Source: a virus
Virus record (IMG/VR): IMGVR_UViG_3300027712_000143
Location: 1-24,500 of that record
Direction: 5' to 3' (one strand)
Length of the DNA stretch: 24,500 nucleotides
The notes under the pieces were generated by a model, which saw only the letters and a list, made by a program, of their open reading frames with translations, made no database searches and was not told the origin of the DNA. Every line of letters starts with the position of its first letter. Within the stretch, counting starts at the first letter, position 1. The translations under genes and the position numbers were made by a program. This document shows positions 1 through 6,845 of the stretch, one piece after another.

Positions 1-801
1 CTATTTGCTGGTCAGTGTCAAACATGTTTAGGTATCGACCCTGAGTTAGTTCAAATACGTGGCTACAGTGACCGTGCACCATCCTTTCTTAAGTTCAAGG
101 CTGGCAAATATAGTAAAGCATTATACAAAGACCCTTTGTTTCTTGGTGTAGAAATTGAGTTCGAATCTACTAACACCAATCTAGATGACGACCTTATATT
201 TACTGCCAAGACTTTAGGTAATCATTGCATCTTTAAACGTGACGGTTCTATTCGTAATGGCTTTGAGATTGTATCTACAGCTGCTACATTAGATATTCAC
301 AAAGACGAATGGAAAGCATTCTTTGCTGGTGTCAGGGACAATACTAACTTACATGAACATGACACAGTTGGTATGCATGTCCACGTTAGTCGTAGTCCAT
401 TATCTGTTCTAACTGTAGGTAAGATGACAGAGTTTATGAACAACCCTGACAACAAATCCTATCTAGAAAAAGTTGCTGGTCGTTGGTCAGATAGATTTGC
501 TGGTCAACAAACTCGCTCAATTACGTTTGCATTCCGCAATGAAGGGGGTGGTGAACGTTACAATGCTTTAAACTTACGCAACAAAGAAACTGTTGAGTTT
601 CGTATCTTTGCATCAACTCGTTCTTATGACGAGTTTATAATGCGGTTAGAATTCTGTGAAGCAGTTACACATTATTGTAGCCCATGTCAATCACGAGCTA
701 AGTCACTCAAGGAAGTTCCTACTTGGTATTGGTTCGCTGACTATGTATTCAGTAATGCAAAAGCTTGGCCTCATCTTTCTAAATTCATTAAAGGACTGTA
801 A
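1..801 (+). CDS. Amidoligase (Amidoligase_2 / COOH-NH2 ligase family), 5' end cut off
   Basis: The reading frame is open from the first base, so the gene begins upstream of the window; 266 residues are visible. A CxxC pair (visible residues 6 and 9) looks like the end of an N-terminal zinc-binding region. The amidoligase domain follows: GVEIEFE at 49-55, KRDGSIRNGFEIVS, the GMHVHVS histidine pair (H126, H128), and NLRNKETVEFRIF near the C-terminus. The acidic and histidine residues fit the metal/ATP site of this glutamine-synthetase-fold ligase family, which joins a carboxyl group to an amine. The stop codon is one base before the start of a class II glutamine amidotransferase, and an ATP-grasp ligase follows, so the three probably work in one pathway. 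The substrate is unknown. An in-frame TTG at 136 is not needed as a start. Confidence 0.88.
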   Translation, partial: LFAGQCQTCLGIDPELVQIRGYSDRAPSFLKFKAGKYSKALYKDPLFLGVEIEFESTNTNLDDDLIFTAKTLGNHCIFKRDGSIRNGFEIVSTAATLDIHKDEWKAFFAGVRDNTNLHEHDTVGMHVHVSRSPLSVLTVGKMTEFMNNPDNKSYLEKVAGRWSDRFAGQQTRSITFAFRNEGGGERYNALNLRNKETVEFRIFASTRSYDEFIMRLEFCEAVTHYCSPCQSRAKSLKEVPTWYWFADYVFSNAKAWPHLSKFIKGL

Positions 802-802
802 T

Positions 803-1678
803 ATGTGTATCGCTATTTCTAAACCAGCTGGTTCTATTATCAGCAAAGAAACTTTACAACGTTGTTTCACTGCCAACCCTGATGGTGCTGGCTTCATGTA
901 TGCTACAGGTAGTAAAGTTAAAATCCGCAAAGGCTTCTTTACCTTTGACGAATTCTATAATGCATACAAACCACACGAACATAAAGCGTGTGCTATTCAC
1001 TTCCGTATCAAAACACATGGTGCAGTTGAAGTATCTAACTGTCATCCATTCTATGTTACCAGTGAAGTAGGTTTCATTCATAATGGTATCATTAGTAAAC
1101 ACGGTGGTAACGTTAACAAAAGCGATACACGTGACTTCAATGAGAAAGTATTACGACCTATGGTCAAATCATTTGGCACTACTATCATTCACTCGCCACA
1201 AATTCAACCATTAGTTGAGTCATACATTGGCTTCAGCAAACTTGTATTTATGGACAAAGATAGTAACATGACTATTTACAATGAAGCATCTGGTAACTAC
1301 AATGACAATGTGTGGTACTCTAATCACTCGTGGGAAGAACCAAAACCATATACATATACTGGTGCTAGCTCAGGTTATCCAAAAACAACCTACGTGCCCA
1401 AAAACTATGGCTATGACCTATATGATGACTACAATGACGAACATGTAGGCAAAGATGCACAGTTTAACAAACCATTTAAACACATCAAAGCTGGTGACGT
1501 TGTCAACATTATAACTCATAGCAAATATGGTCTATGTGAAGTAGAAACATTCGATGGTGAATGGGTTAAATATGTTCCTCTTTCTTACTTAGATATTCTA
1601 GAAGATGATACTATTCAAGAAGCTACAGTACCTGCTCTACCTCATTACTCTTATCTTAACCGTTATGATTGGGATTAA
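803..1678 (+). CDS. Class II glutamine amidotransferase (GATase II) domain protein
   Basis: 291 residues. The ATG at 803 is chosen because it puts Cys at position 2, which becomes the N-terminal nucleophile after Met removal, and because AAAGGA lies 7 bases upstream. Visible GATase II marks: MCIAISKPAG, HFRIKTHG (R68, T71-G73), NCHPF (79-83) and FIHNGII (N94, G95). Such domains release ammonia from glutamine for a partner synthase. No synthase domain is fused here, so ammonia would be passed to a partner, most simply the amidoligase or ATP-grasp neighbour. After about residue 165 comes a Tyr/Asn-rich linker and then a short beta-rich stretch (AGDVVNII...) that resembles the opening IGDxxxI of the next two proteins. 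Sequence supports the class firmly; the substrate is unknown. Confidence 0.87.
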   Translation: MCIAISKPAGSIISKETLQRCFTANPDGAGFMYATGSKVKIRKGFFTFDEFYNAYKPHEHKACAIHFRIKTHGAVEVSNCHPFYVTSEVGFIHNGIISKHGGNVNKSDTRDFNEKVLRPMVKSFGTTIIHSPQIQPLVESYIGFSKLVFMDKDSNMTIYNEASGNYNDNVWYSNHSWEEPKPYTYTGASSGYPKTTYVPKNYGYDLYDDYNDEHVGKDAQFNKPFKHIKAGDVVNIITHSKYGLCEVETFDGEWVKYVPLSYLDILEDDTIQEATVPALPHYSYLNRYDWD

Positions 1679-1680
1679 TT

Positions 1681-2004
1681 ATGTATTCTATTGGCGATAA
1701 AATTAAGATTACCTCTACATGGGACTGGATGGAATTTCCATTAGAAGAAGCATATGACAATGCTGACGTACTAACTGTATTAGACATTGATGCAGATGAT
1801 GAGTCTGTTCTTGTTGAAGTAGATTGTTACGACGATGATGGTGATGGATACACTGATACATATTGGGTAAACTTTGGCCATATCACTATGTACAAACCTA
1901 AATTTGATTTTAACTTAACAGCCCATGATTTAAAATATGCAAGTGTAATTAGAAAGATTAAAAGAATGGAACAAGTTCGTAAAGGAAAAGGCTATGCATT
2001 TTAA
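1681..2004 (+). CDS. Small acidic protein, first of two tandem paralogues
   Basis: 107 residues; ATG at 1681, two bases after the amidotransferase stop. No known family recognised. It opens MYSIGDKIKI, has a very acidic middle (DIDADDESVLVEVDCYDDDGDG), and ends VIRKIKRMEQVRKGKGYAF. The start (IGDxhxI) and the end (VIRKhK...GYAF) are shared with the next protein, so the two look like diverged copies. The opening motif and alternation suggest a small beta-barrel (SH3-like) fold, which is a guess. Its last 11 bases overlap the next gene. Its place inside the amidoligase cluster suggests an accessory or substrate role, for example a protein to be modified. Confidence 0.7.
   Translation: MYSIGDKIKITSTWDWMEFPLEEAYDNADVLTVLDIDADDESVLVEVDCYDDDGDGYTDTYWVNFGHITMYKPKFDFNLTAHDLKYASVIRKIKRMEQVRKGKGYAF
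1990..2004 (+). repeat. Gene-junction repeat, copy 1
   Basis: GGCTATGCATTTTAA holds both the GYAF-stop end of one gene and the ATG of the next. It matches the junction at 2276-2290 at 14 of 15 bases, so gene and coupling junction were probably duplicated together. Confidence 0.6.
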
Positions 2005-2290
2005 TATTGGTGATGATGTATATATTAAACAAGGATGGGTGCAAGGCTCCCGTCAATGCACATTTAACTCTGATGAAATGGAACGCTATGTTAATGATGG
2101 AAAAATGTATACTATTACAGACAGTTCTAATTTAGATGACGGAACAATCTATCAACTTGATAATCGCTTCTGGTGGTATCCTGAATGCTTTACAGGTGAC
2201 CAACTTGACACAACCCATCCTAACTGGCTAGTCATTCGCAAAGTAAAAAAATTATCTCAACGCAGAAAGGACCTAGGCTATGCGTTTTAA
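1994..2290 (+). CDS. Small protein, second of two tandem paralogues
   Basis: 98 residues. It starts at the ATG formed within the last codons of its upstream paralogue and ends the same way, with its GYAF-stop codons containing the ATG of the ATP-grasp gene. The N-terminus MHFNIGDDVYIKQGW and C-terminus VIRKVKKLSQRRKDLGYAF match the upstream protein. It is tryptophan-rich in the middle (FWWYPECF). No known family recognised. The purine-rich stretch AAAGGA before its own end serves as the ribosome-binding site for the next gene. Function unknown; the conserved ends suggest that both copies are kept for the same partner. Confidence 0.7.
   Translation: MHFNIGDDVYIKQGWVQGSRQCTFNSDEMERYVNDGKMYTITDSSNLDDGTIYQLDNRFWWYPECFTGDQLDTTHPNWLVIRKVKKLSQRRKDLGYAF
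2276..2290 (+). repeat. Gene-junction repeat, copy 2
   Basis: GGCTATGCGTTTTAA, the same overlapping stop/start junction as at 1990-2004 with one base changed. Here it joins the second paralogue to the ATP-grasp gene. Confidence 0.6.
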
Positions 2291-3071
2291 AGTCTTTCCA
2301 TATAAACTAGGCTCAGCCTCTGGCAAAGCCCTAGCTAATGCTCTACATGTTAGACGTGTTCGTCCTACATATGATGCTAGACGTCGTGATGTTATTATTA
2401 ACTGGGGTAACTCTAGACCGTCTGCTATCTTGCATGCGGAGCATGACCTCAATAAACATAGTGCCATTGCATTAGCTTGTAACAAACTTAAAACGTTTAA
2501 AACATTAAAAGCTGCAGGGTTTCAACACTTACCTTTATGGTGTACAACTCGTTATGAAGCTGACCAACTATTGTATACAAGTTCTAATGGTGGTGAACGT
2601 GAATCTGCAATTTATTGTCGCACAAGCTTGACAGGTCACTCAGGAAGTGGTATCATTATAGCTAAGGGCTCGTATGATTTAGTAGATGCACCGCTATATA
2701 CTGTAGCTACTAAACACAAGTATGAGTTTCGAGTTCATGTATTTAAAGGGAGTGTTATAGATGTTCAACAGAAAAAGAAACGACTGGACTACCAAGGCCC
2801 TAGCACTGGGATACGTAATTTCTCTAATGGCTTTATTTATGCTAGGGCAGATGTTCATATACCAGAGCTTATCAAATCCGCTTCTATTGATGCTGTTAAT
2901 CATCTGGGACTTGATTTTGGGGCTGTTGATATTGGGTATCGGGAGCGAGATAATCGAGCATTTGTTTTCGAAGTCAACACCGCACCAGGACTAGTAGGAA
3001 CTACTCTTGAACTATATGCACAGACCTTCACTAACTATCTAGGAGAACTTAATGCGTTGCGTGGCATGTAA
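2280..3071 (+). CDS. ATP-grasp ligase (RimK-like)
   Basis: 263 residues. ATP-grasp marks in order: NWGNSRP at 41-47, KTFKTLKAAG at 71-80 (lysine of the ATP site), Arg114 and the flexible GHSGSG loop at 119-124, KYEFRVHVFKG at 147-157, QQKKK, GLDFGAVDIGY at 210-220, and FVFEVNTAPGL at 228-238 with the ExN metal ligands E231 and N233. This family activates a carboxylate as acyl phosphate and joins it to an amine or thiol; RimK-like members add amino acids to peptides. Together with the amidoligase and the amidotransferase it makes a three-enzyme amide-bond cluster of the type reported in phages by comparative genomics (Iyer and colleagues, 2009). The substrate is unknown; peptide tagging or cell-wall modification are possibilities. 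Confidence 0.87.
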   Translation: MRFKVFPYKLGSASGKALANALHVRRVRPTYDARRRDVIINWGNSRPSAILHAEHDLNKHSAIALACNKLKTFKTLKAAGFQHLPLWCTTRYEADQLLYTSSNGGERESAIYCRTSLTGHSGSGIIIAKGSYDLVDAPLYTVATKHKYEFRVHVFKGSVIDVQQKKKRLDYQGPSTGIRNFSNGFIYARADVHIPELIKSASIDAVNHLGLDFGAVDIGYRERDNRAFVFEVNTAPGLVGTTLELYAQTFTNYLGELNALRGM

Positions 3072-3282
3072 TAAAAACTTAAACGATTACGAGAGTACCC
3101 GTAAACATGCAGAGACAGGTGAGTATATTGATATGTGTAATACTTGCTTCTATGAAATTGCAAATGATGTATTAGTAGTAGAACGTCCTGACTTAGAAAG
3201 TGAACCAAGTCCTGATGACTGGGATGAAGATAGAACAGACATTGTTGGTGCTAATGGTAATGACGGTTTACATTATGACTAA
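3052..3282 (+). CDS. Small zinc-knuckle protein
   Basis: 76 residues; starts inside the ATP-grasp gene (20-base overlap) behind AGGAGA. Two CxxC pairs (MRCVAC at residues 3/6 and MCNTC about 23 residues later) can hold one zinc. The rest is acidic (PDLESEPSPDDWDEDRTD), without other recognisable domains. It sits between the amide-ligase cluster and the primase, so it may belong to either. Function unknown. Confidence 0.7.
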   Translation: MRCVACNKNLNDYESTRKHAETGEYIDMCNTCFYEIANDVLVVERPDLESEPSPDDWDEDRTDIVGANGNDGLHYD

Positions 3283-3290
3283 GGGGTTCT

Positions 3291-3989
3291 ATGTCTAGTT
3301 TAGTTAAGTCTACAAGGTGCCCTCGCTGTGCTAGTAAAGGAGGGGATAAGTCTGGTAACAATCTAGCTATCTACTCTGATGGGCATGAGTGGTGCTATGC
3401 TTGTGGCTTTTATAAACCAGCTAACATCGTAGACAAATACATAGACAGAAAAAATACACCTATTAGAACTGACAGGTTCAACCCTAGTAATGTGTTTGAT
3501 GTACGTGGTATCAAATGGCTTAAACAATATGGTTTATCTAATCAAGAGATACAAGATAACTTCTTCTGGGATGATACAGGCTATTGTGTATTTAATGGTG
3601 TGATGTTTCATAACGGTAGAAACTTTAATGGTGTAGGTCCTAAGTATAAGACCAAAGGTTCTATTAAAGGCAATGAAGTTATATTTAGGAGCTCGTCAGA
3701 GCGACTACTATCATCATGTGTTATTGTAGAAGATGCTATCAGTGCTATAAAAGTTTCACGTGTATGCGACGCTGTCGCTATTCACAATGCTGTAATACCC
3801 CTAGAACTTCTAATAAAGCTATCTAGACTCTACAAAAATCTTTTTATATGGCTTGATAAGGATAAAAGCAAAGAGATGCTTGGAGAAGCTAATAAAGCAA
3901 GCCCATACTTTGACTCTGTTAGAGTGGTGTTTAGTGACCTAGACCCTAAATGCTATAATGAAGTTGACATAAAGGAAAAACTATGCTAG
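3291..3989 (+). CDS. DNA primase, T7 gp4-like N-terminal half as a separate protein
   Basis: 232 residues. An N-terminal zinc-binding domain has C10, C13, C35 and C38 (CPRC...CYAC). The middle matches the primase RNA-polymerase region (GVMFHNGRNFNGVGPKYKTKG). The Toprim domain shows VIVEDAISA (E147) and IWLDKDKS (D189, D191), the metal ligands for primer synthesis. In phage T7 the primase and helicase are one protein; here the primase ends seven bases into the helicase gene (ATGCTAG), so the two are translationally coupled but separate. It should make RNA primers for lagging-strand synthesis at the fork. Confidence 0.88.
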   Translation: MSSLVKSTRCPRCASKGGDKSGNNLAIYSDGHEWCYACGFYKPANIVDKYIDRKNTPIRTDRFNPSNVFDVRGIKWLKQYGLSNQEIQDNFFWDDTGYCVFNGVMFHNGRNFNGVGPKYKTKGSIKGNEVIFRSSSERLLSSCVIVEDAISAIKVSRVCDAVAIHNAVIPLELLIKLSRLYKNLFIWLDKDKSKEMLGEANKASPYFDSVRVVFSDLDPKCYNEVDIKEKLC

Positions 3990-5203
3990 AATTTATATTA
4001 TTATATTATTTATTAGATAGAAATATATATAATAAATATTATAAGTATACTAATATAACTAATATTACTCTTACTAAGTTATATGATTGTATAAAAGTAT
4101 TAATGGATTCATATGACGAAACAAAGTTTACTCCACAAGATTTAGAAATATGTTTGTTTACACAATATCCGTTCTTAAAAGGTTCCGAGAAGGAACAGTA
4201 TAAAGTTATCTTCGAACGATTCAGTAATGTGTCTGTAGAAGGTAAGGATGTAGAACCTCTATTACGTAAACAACGTGAGATGGCTCAAGCACGTAAACTA
4301 GCAGAACTTGCTTTAGAAGTATCTGAAGGTCGTAAAGACTTCTCTGAGGTCATGGACCATGTTAGTGATATTGACTTCGAACAACCTATTGAGGAAGAGA
4401 TAGACTTTGTATCTGATGACCTTGAAGAGTTATATAAAGAACAAATTGCTACTCCTGGCTTACGCTGGCGTCTCAATTGCCTCAACCGCAGTTTAGGTAG
4501 TCTACGACGTGGTGACTTTGGTTTCATCTTTGCTAGACCTGAGACAGGCAAGACTACCTTCCTAGCTTCAGAAGTCACATTCATGGCTACTCAAACAGAA
4601 AATCCAATACTGTGGTTTAATAACGAAGAACAGGGACAAAAGGTTATGCTTAGATGTATACAAGCATCGTTAGGTCTTGACCAAACACAACTATACTCTG
4701 ACTTAACAGGTAACAAACAACGGTTCTGGGAACGTAGTAAACGTAATATAAAACTTATAGACAATGCTTCTATACACAAACATGATGTAGAACGTATCTG
4801 TAAGCAGATGAAACCATCTCTCATTATCTTTGACCAGATGGATAAAGTAAAAGGGTTTGACGGAGACCGTAACGACTTAGCACTTGGAGCGTGCTATCAA
4901 TGGGCTCGTGAGTTAGCTAAGACCTATGCTCCTGTAATTGCTGTCAGCCAAGCCGATGGGCAAGGTGAGGGCGTTAAATGGTTACACATGGGGCACGTAG
5001 CTAATGCTAAGACATCTAAACAAGCAGAAGCTGACTGGATTCTAGGTCTTGGTAAAAGTAATGATGACGGTATGAATTACATGCGTTATCTTAACATCAG
5101 TAAAAACAAATTACAGGGCGATGCTGATACGCTACCAGCGGAGAGGCATGGACAATTCCAATGTATTATTAGACCAGAGATAGGACGTTATGGTGATACT
5201 TAA
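3983..5203 (+). CDS. Replicative DNA helicase, T7 gp4 C-terminal / DnaB-like
   Basis: 406 residues; start ATG overlaps the primase stop, with AAAGGA upstream. The RecA-like ATPase shows Walker A ARPETGKT at 184-191 (the first Gly is Ala), NNEEQG (E216) as likely catalytic glutamate, Walker B LIIFDQMDK (D284) and VSQADG (Q323), the sensor/DNA-loop region of hexameric helicases. Residues 1-40 (EFILLYYLLDRNIYNKYYKY...) are coded by extremely AT-rich DNA and are rich in Ile, Tyr and Asn, unlike the rest. Residues 85-155 are charged and helical, a probable linker that promotes hexamer assembly or primase contact. It unwinds DNA ahead of the split polymerase. Confidence 0.88.
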   Translation: MLEFILLYYLLDRNIYNKYYKYTNITNITLTKLYDCIKVLMDSYDETKFTPQDLEICLFTQYPFLKGSEKEQYKVIFERFSNVSVEGKDVEPLLRKQREMAQARKLAELALEVSEGRKDFSEVMDHVSDIDFEQPIEEEIDFVSDDLEELYKEQIATPGLRWRLNCLNRSLGSLRRGDFGFIFARPETGKTTFLASEVTFMATQTENPILWFNNEEQGQKVMLRCIQASLGLDQTQLYSDLTGNKQRFWERSKRNIKLIDNASIHKHDVERICKQMKPSLIIFDQMDKVKGFDGDRNDLALGACYQWARELAKTYAPVIAVSQADGQGEGVKWLHMGHVANAKTSKQAEADWILGLGKSNDDGMNYMRYLNISKNKLQGDADTLPAERHGQFQCIIRPEIGRYGDT

Positions 5204-5303
5204 TTATATTTTATGTTATACTAGCAGTTTCTTGTTAGGTTTAGGGTGTGGGTGTTTATTATTTTGGTTAGAGTATAGGAGTAGATATGGTAGCACGGAA
5301 TGA
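5190..5303 (+). CDS. Small single-pass membrane protein (37 aa)
   Basis: An ATG within the last codons of the helicase opens a 37-residue frame (MVILNYILCY...) with a hydrophobic core (SSFLLGLGCGCLLFWLEY) and a basic end, enough for one membrane span. It overlaps the helicase by 14 bases and the next gene by 17, filling what would otherwise be a gap. AGGA lies 5 bases upstream of the start. Packing and hydrophobicity support it; no family is recognised, so it stays tentative. Confidence 0.42.
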   Translation: MVILNYILCYTSSFLLGLGCGCLLFWLEYRSRYGSTE

Positions 5304-5511
5304 CATTACAGGAGATAAGATTCAGTCAAAGGACAACAGTAAAGCTTACTCTGATAACTATGATAAAATCTTTAGTAAAAATAAATTAAAGTTTACTGAA
5401 CAAGAGTTAATGAACATGGAAGTTATACAAGATATGATTGACAATCCTAAAAAGAAATATGTAGCACCAGAACCTCTTAACGAATACCCAGACAACTCAA
5501 AGGATGCATAA
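5287..5511 (+). CDS. Small conserved phage protein of unknown function
   Basis: 74 residues, ATG at 5287 behind AGGAG. The N-terminal part ITGDKIQSKDNSKAYSDNYDKIF resembles a short charged motif I associate with many phage early proteins. The rest is helical, ending in a proline-rich tail (VAPEPLNEYPDN). Lies between helicase and polymerase and shares a TAATG stop/start with the next gene, so a replication accessory role is plausible but not shown. Confidence 0.7.
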   Translation: MVARNDITGDKIQSKDNSKAYSDNYDKIFSKNKLKFTEQELMNMEVIQDMIDNPKKKYVAPEPLNEYPDNSKDA

Positions 5512-5654
5512 TGGATGACGCATTAGAAATTTTAAATGATATACAAGCTATCTTAGATGACTTAGACTCATTTGATTTAGAATTTAGACTACGTAACTAT
5601 GTAGATTATAAACGACATGAGTTTGAACCTGCTAAAGGAGATTGTGTTGGATGA
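5511..5654 (+). CDS. Small acidic protein (47 aa)
   Basis: An ATG inside the preceding TAATG junction opens a 47-residue frame starting MDDALEILNDIQAILDDLDS and ending at a TGA at 5652-5654. It is acidic and strongly helical, so coiled-coil pairing is possible. Its last codons contain the ribosome-binding site (AAAGGAG, 5634-5640) and TTG start of the polymerase. Both ends being coupled to neighbours is the main evidence. Function unknown. Confidence 0.6.
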   Translation: MDDALEILNDIQAILDDLDSFDLEFRLRNYVDYKRHEFEPAKGDCVG

Positions 5655-6819
5655 ACTTATCATCGACGTTGAAACAACTATCTTTCAAAAAGGAGACCCG
5701 TTCAGTGGTAAAAACACTTTGCAGTATGTGGGAGTTCTTGATTCAAGAAATGCTACCAGCCTTTATGATATTGAATATAATGGGAGTCCTTATCGTAATA
5801 AACTTACTAGCTTGGATGTGGCTTGTAAAAACGTTCTTCTTGTAGGGTTTAACATTAAGTTTGACTTACACTGGCTACGTCGTTATGGTATTGACTTTAG
5901 CTCTTGTAAAGTATGGGACTGTCAGCTTGTACACTTTATACTAACCAACCAACAGTTTCCATACCCTAGCCTCAATGCAGTTGCTATGCACTATGGTCTA
6001 GAACAAAAGCTAGACGTTGTAGCTACAGAGTATTGGGATAACGGTATAGATACTCCTGACGTACCACAAGATGTGTTAGAAGCATATTTAGAACAAGACT
6101 TGCGTCTTACACAACAAGTATATCATAAGCAGAAGGAAGCTGTTGCTGCAGCTCCTGCTGCCCTACAAAACCTTATAGCGTTACACAACATGGACCTTAT
6201 GGTTCTAGAGGAGATAGAAGCTAATGGAATTAAGTTTGATGAAAGCGAGTGTCTTGTCCTTGCTATGGAACTTGAAAGTCAAATCAAAACAATTGATGAA
6301 GACCTCCTTAATTATGTTAATATTGACGGTTTCAACTTTAATTCTGGGGACCACTTATCTAGTCTGTTGTATGGGGGAGTTCTTAATTTCCCTAGGAAAG
6401 AAGTTATCGGAGTATACAAAGGCGGTGCTAGAAAAGGTGAGGAAAAACTAGGTTGGATAGACTACTATCATACATTCCCTCAACTTGTACAGCCACTAAA
6501 AGGTAGTGAGTTAAAGAAAGAAGGCTTCTATGCTACTAATGAACAAACACTTAAATCTCTTAAACCTAGTAAAAGTGCTAAACACCTTATAGAAATGCTA
6601 CTAGAACGTGCTGAATTGGAAAAACGTAGGGGTACATACTACCAAGGTTTACCAAACCTACGTGAAGAACATGACTGGGAAGTAAATACATTACATGGTC
6701 AACTAAACCAATGTGTAGCAAGAACAGGTAGACTATCTAGTTCACGTCCTAATATGCAAAACTTTGACGGGCAAATTAAAAACTTATTCTATACGAGGTA
6801 CTATGATGGGTTACTATAA
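5647..6819 (+). CDS. DNA polymerase family A, N-terminal part (3'-5' exonuclease plus thumb)
   Basis: 390 residues from TTG at 5647, chosen because AAAGGAG ends 6 bases before it; an in-frame ATG at 5617 lies upstream of that site and is less likely. Exonuclease motifs are intact: Exo I LIIDVETT (D7, E9), Exo II VGFNIKFD (N69, D73) and Exo III YLEQD (Y147, D151). The polymerase part follows and contains RTGRLSSSRPNMQNF (about 359-373), conserved just before the palm. The frame stops after NLFYTRYYDGLL, immediately before catalytic motif A, which is carried by the next gene. The two should assemble into one replicative polymerase with proofreading. No DnaJ-like insertion was seen between the exonuclease and polymerase regions. 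Confidence 0.85.
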   Translation: MDELIIDVETTIFQKGDPFSGKNTLQYVGVLDSRNATSLYDIEYNGSPYRNKLTSLDVACKNVLLVGFNIKFDLHWLRRYGIDFSSCKVWDCQLVHFILTNQQFPYPSLNAVAMHYGLEQKLDVVATEYWDNGIDTPDVPQDVLEAYLEQDLRLTQQVYHKQKEAVAAAPAALQNLIALHNMDLMVLEEIEANGIKFDESECLVLAMELESQIKTIDEDLLNYVNIDGFNFNSGDHLSSLLYGGVLNFPRKEVIGVYKGGARKGEEKLGWIDYYHTFPQLVQPLKGSELKKEGFYATNEQTLKSLKPSKSAKHLIEMLLERAELEKRRGTYYQGLPNLREEHDWEVNTLHGQLNQCVARTGRLSSSRPNMQNFDGQIKNLFYTRYYDGLL

Positions 6820-6845
6820 AAACTTAGATATTGAAAGGCAAGAAA

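Noticed and set aside
3930-3958. Promoter with TATAAT at 3953 before the helicase
   Set aside because: The -35 position reads TTAGTG, a poor match, and lies within coding sequence; AT-rich DNA gives such boxes by chance.
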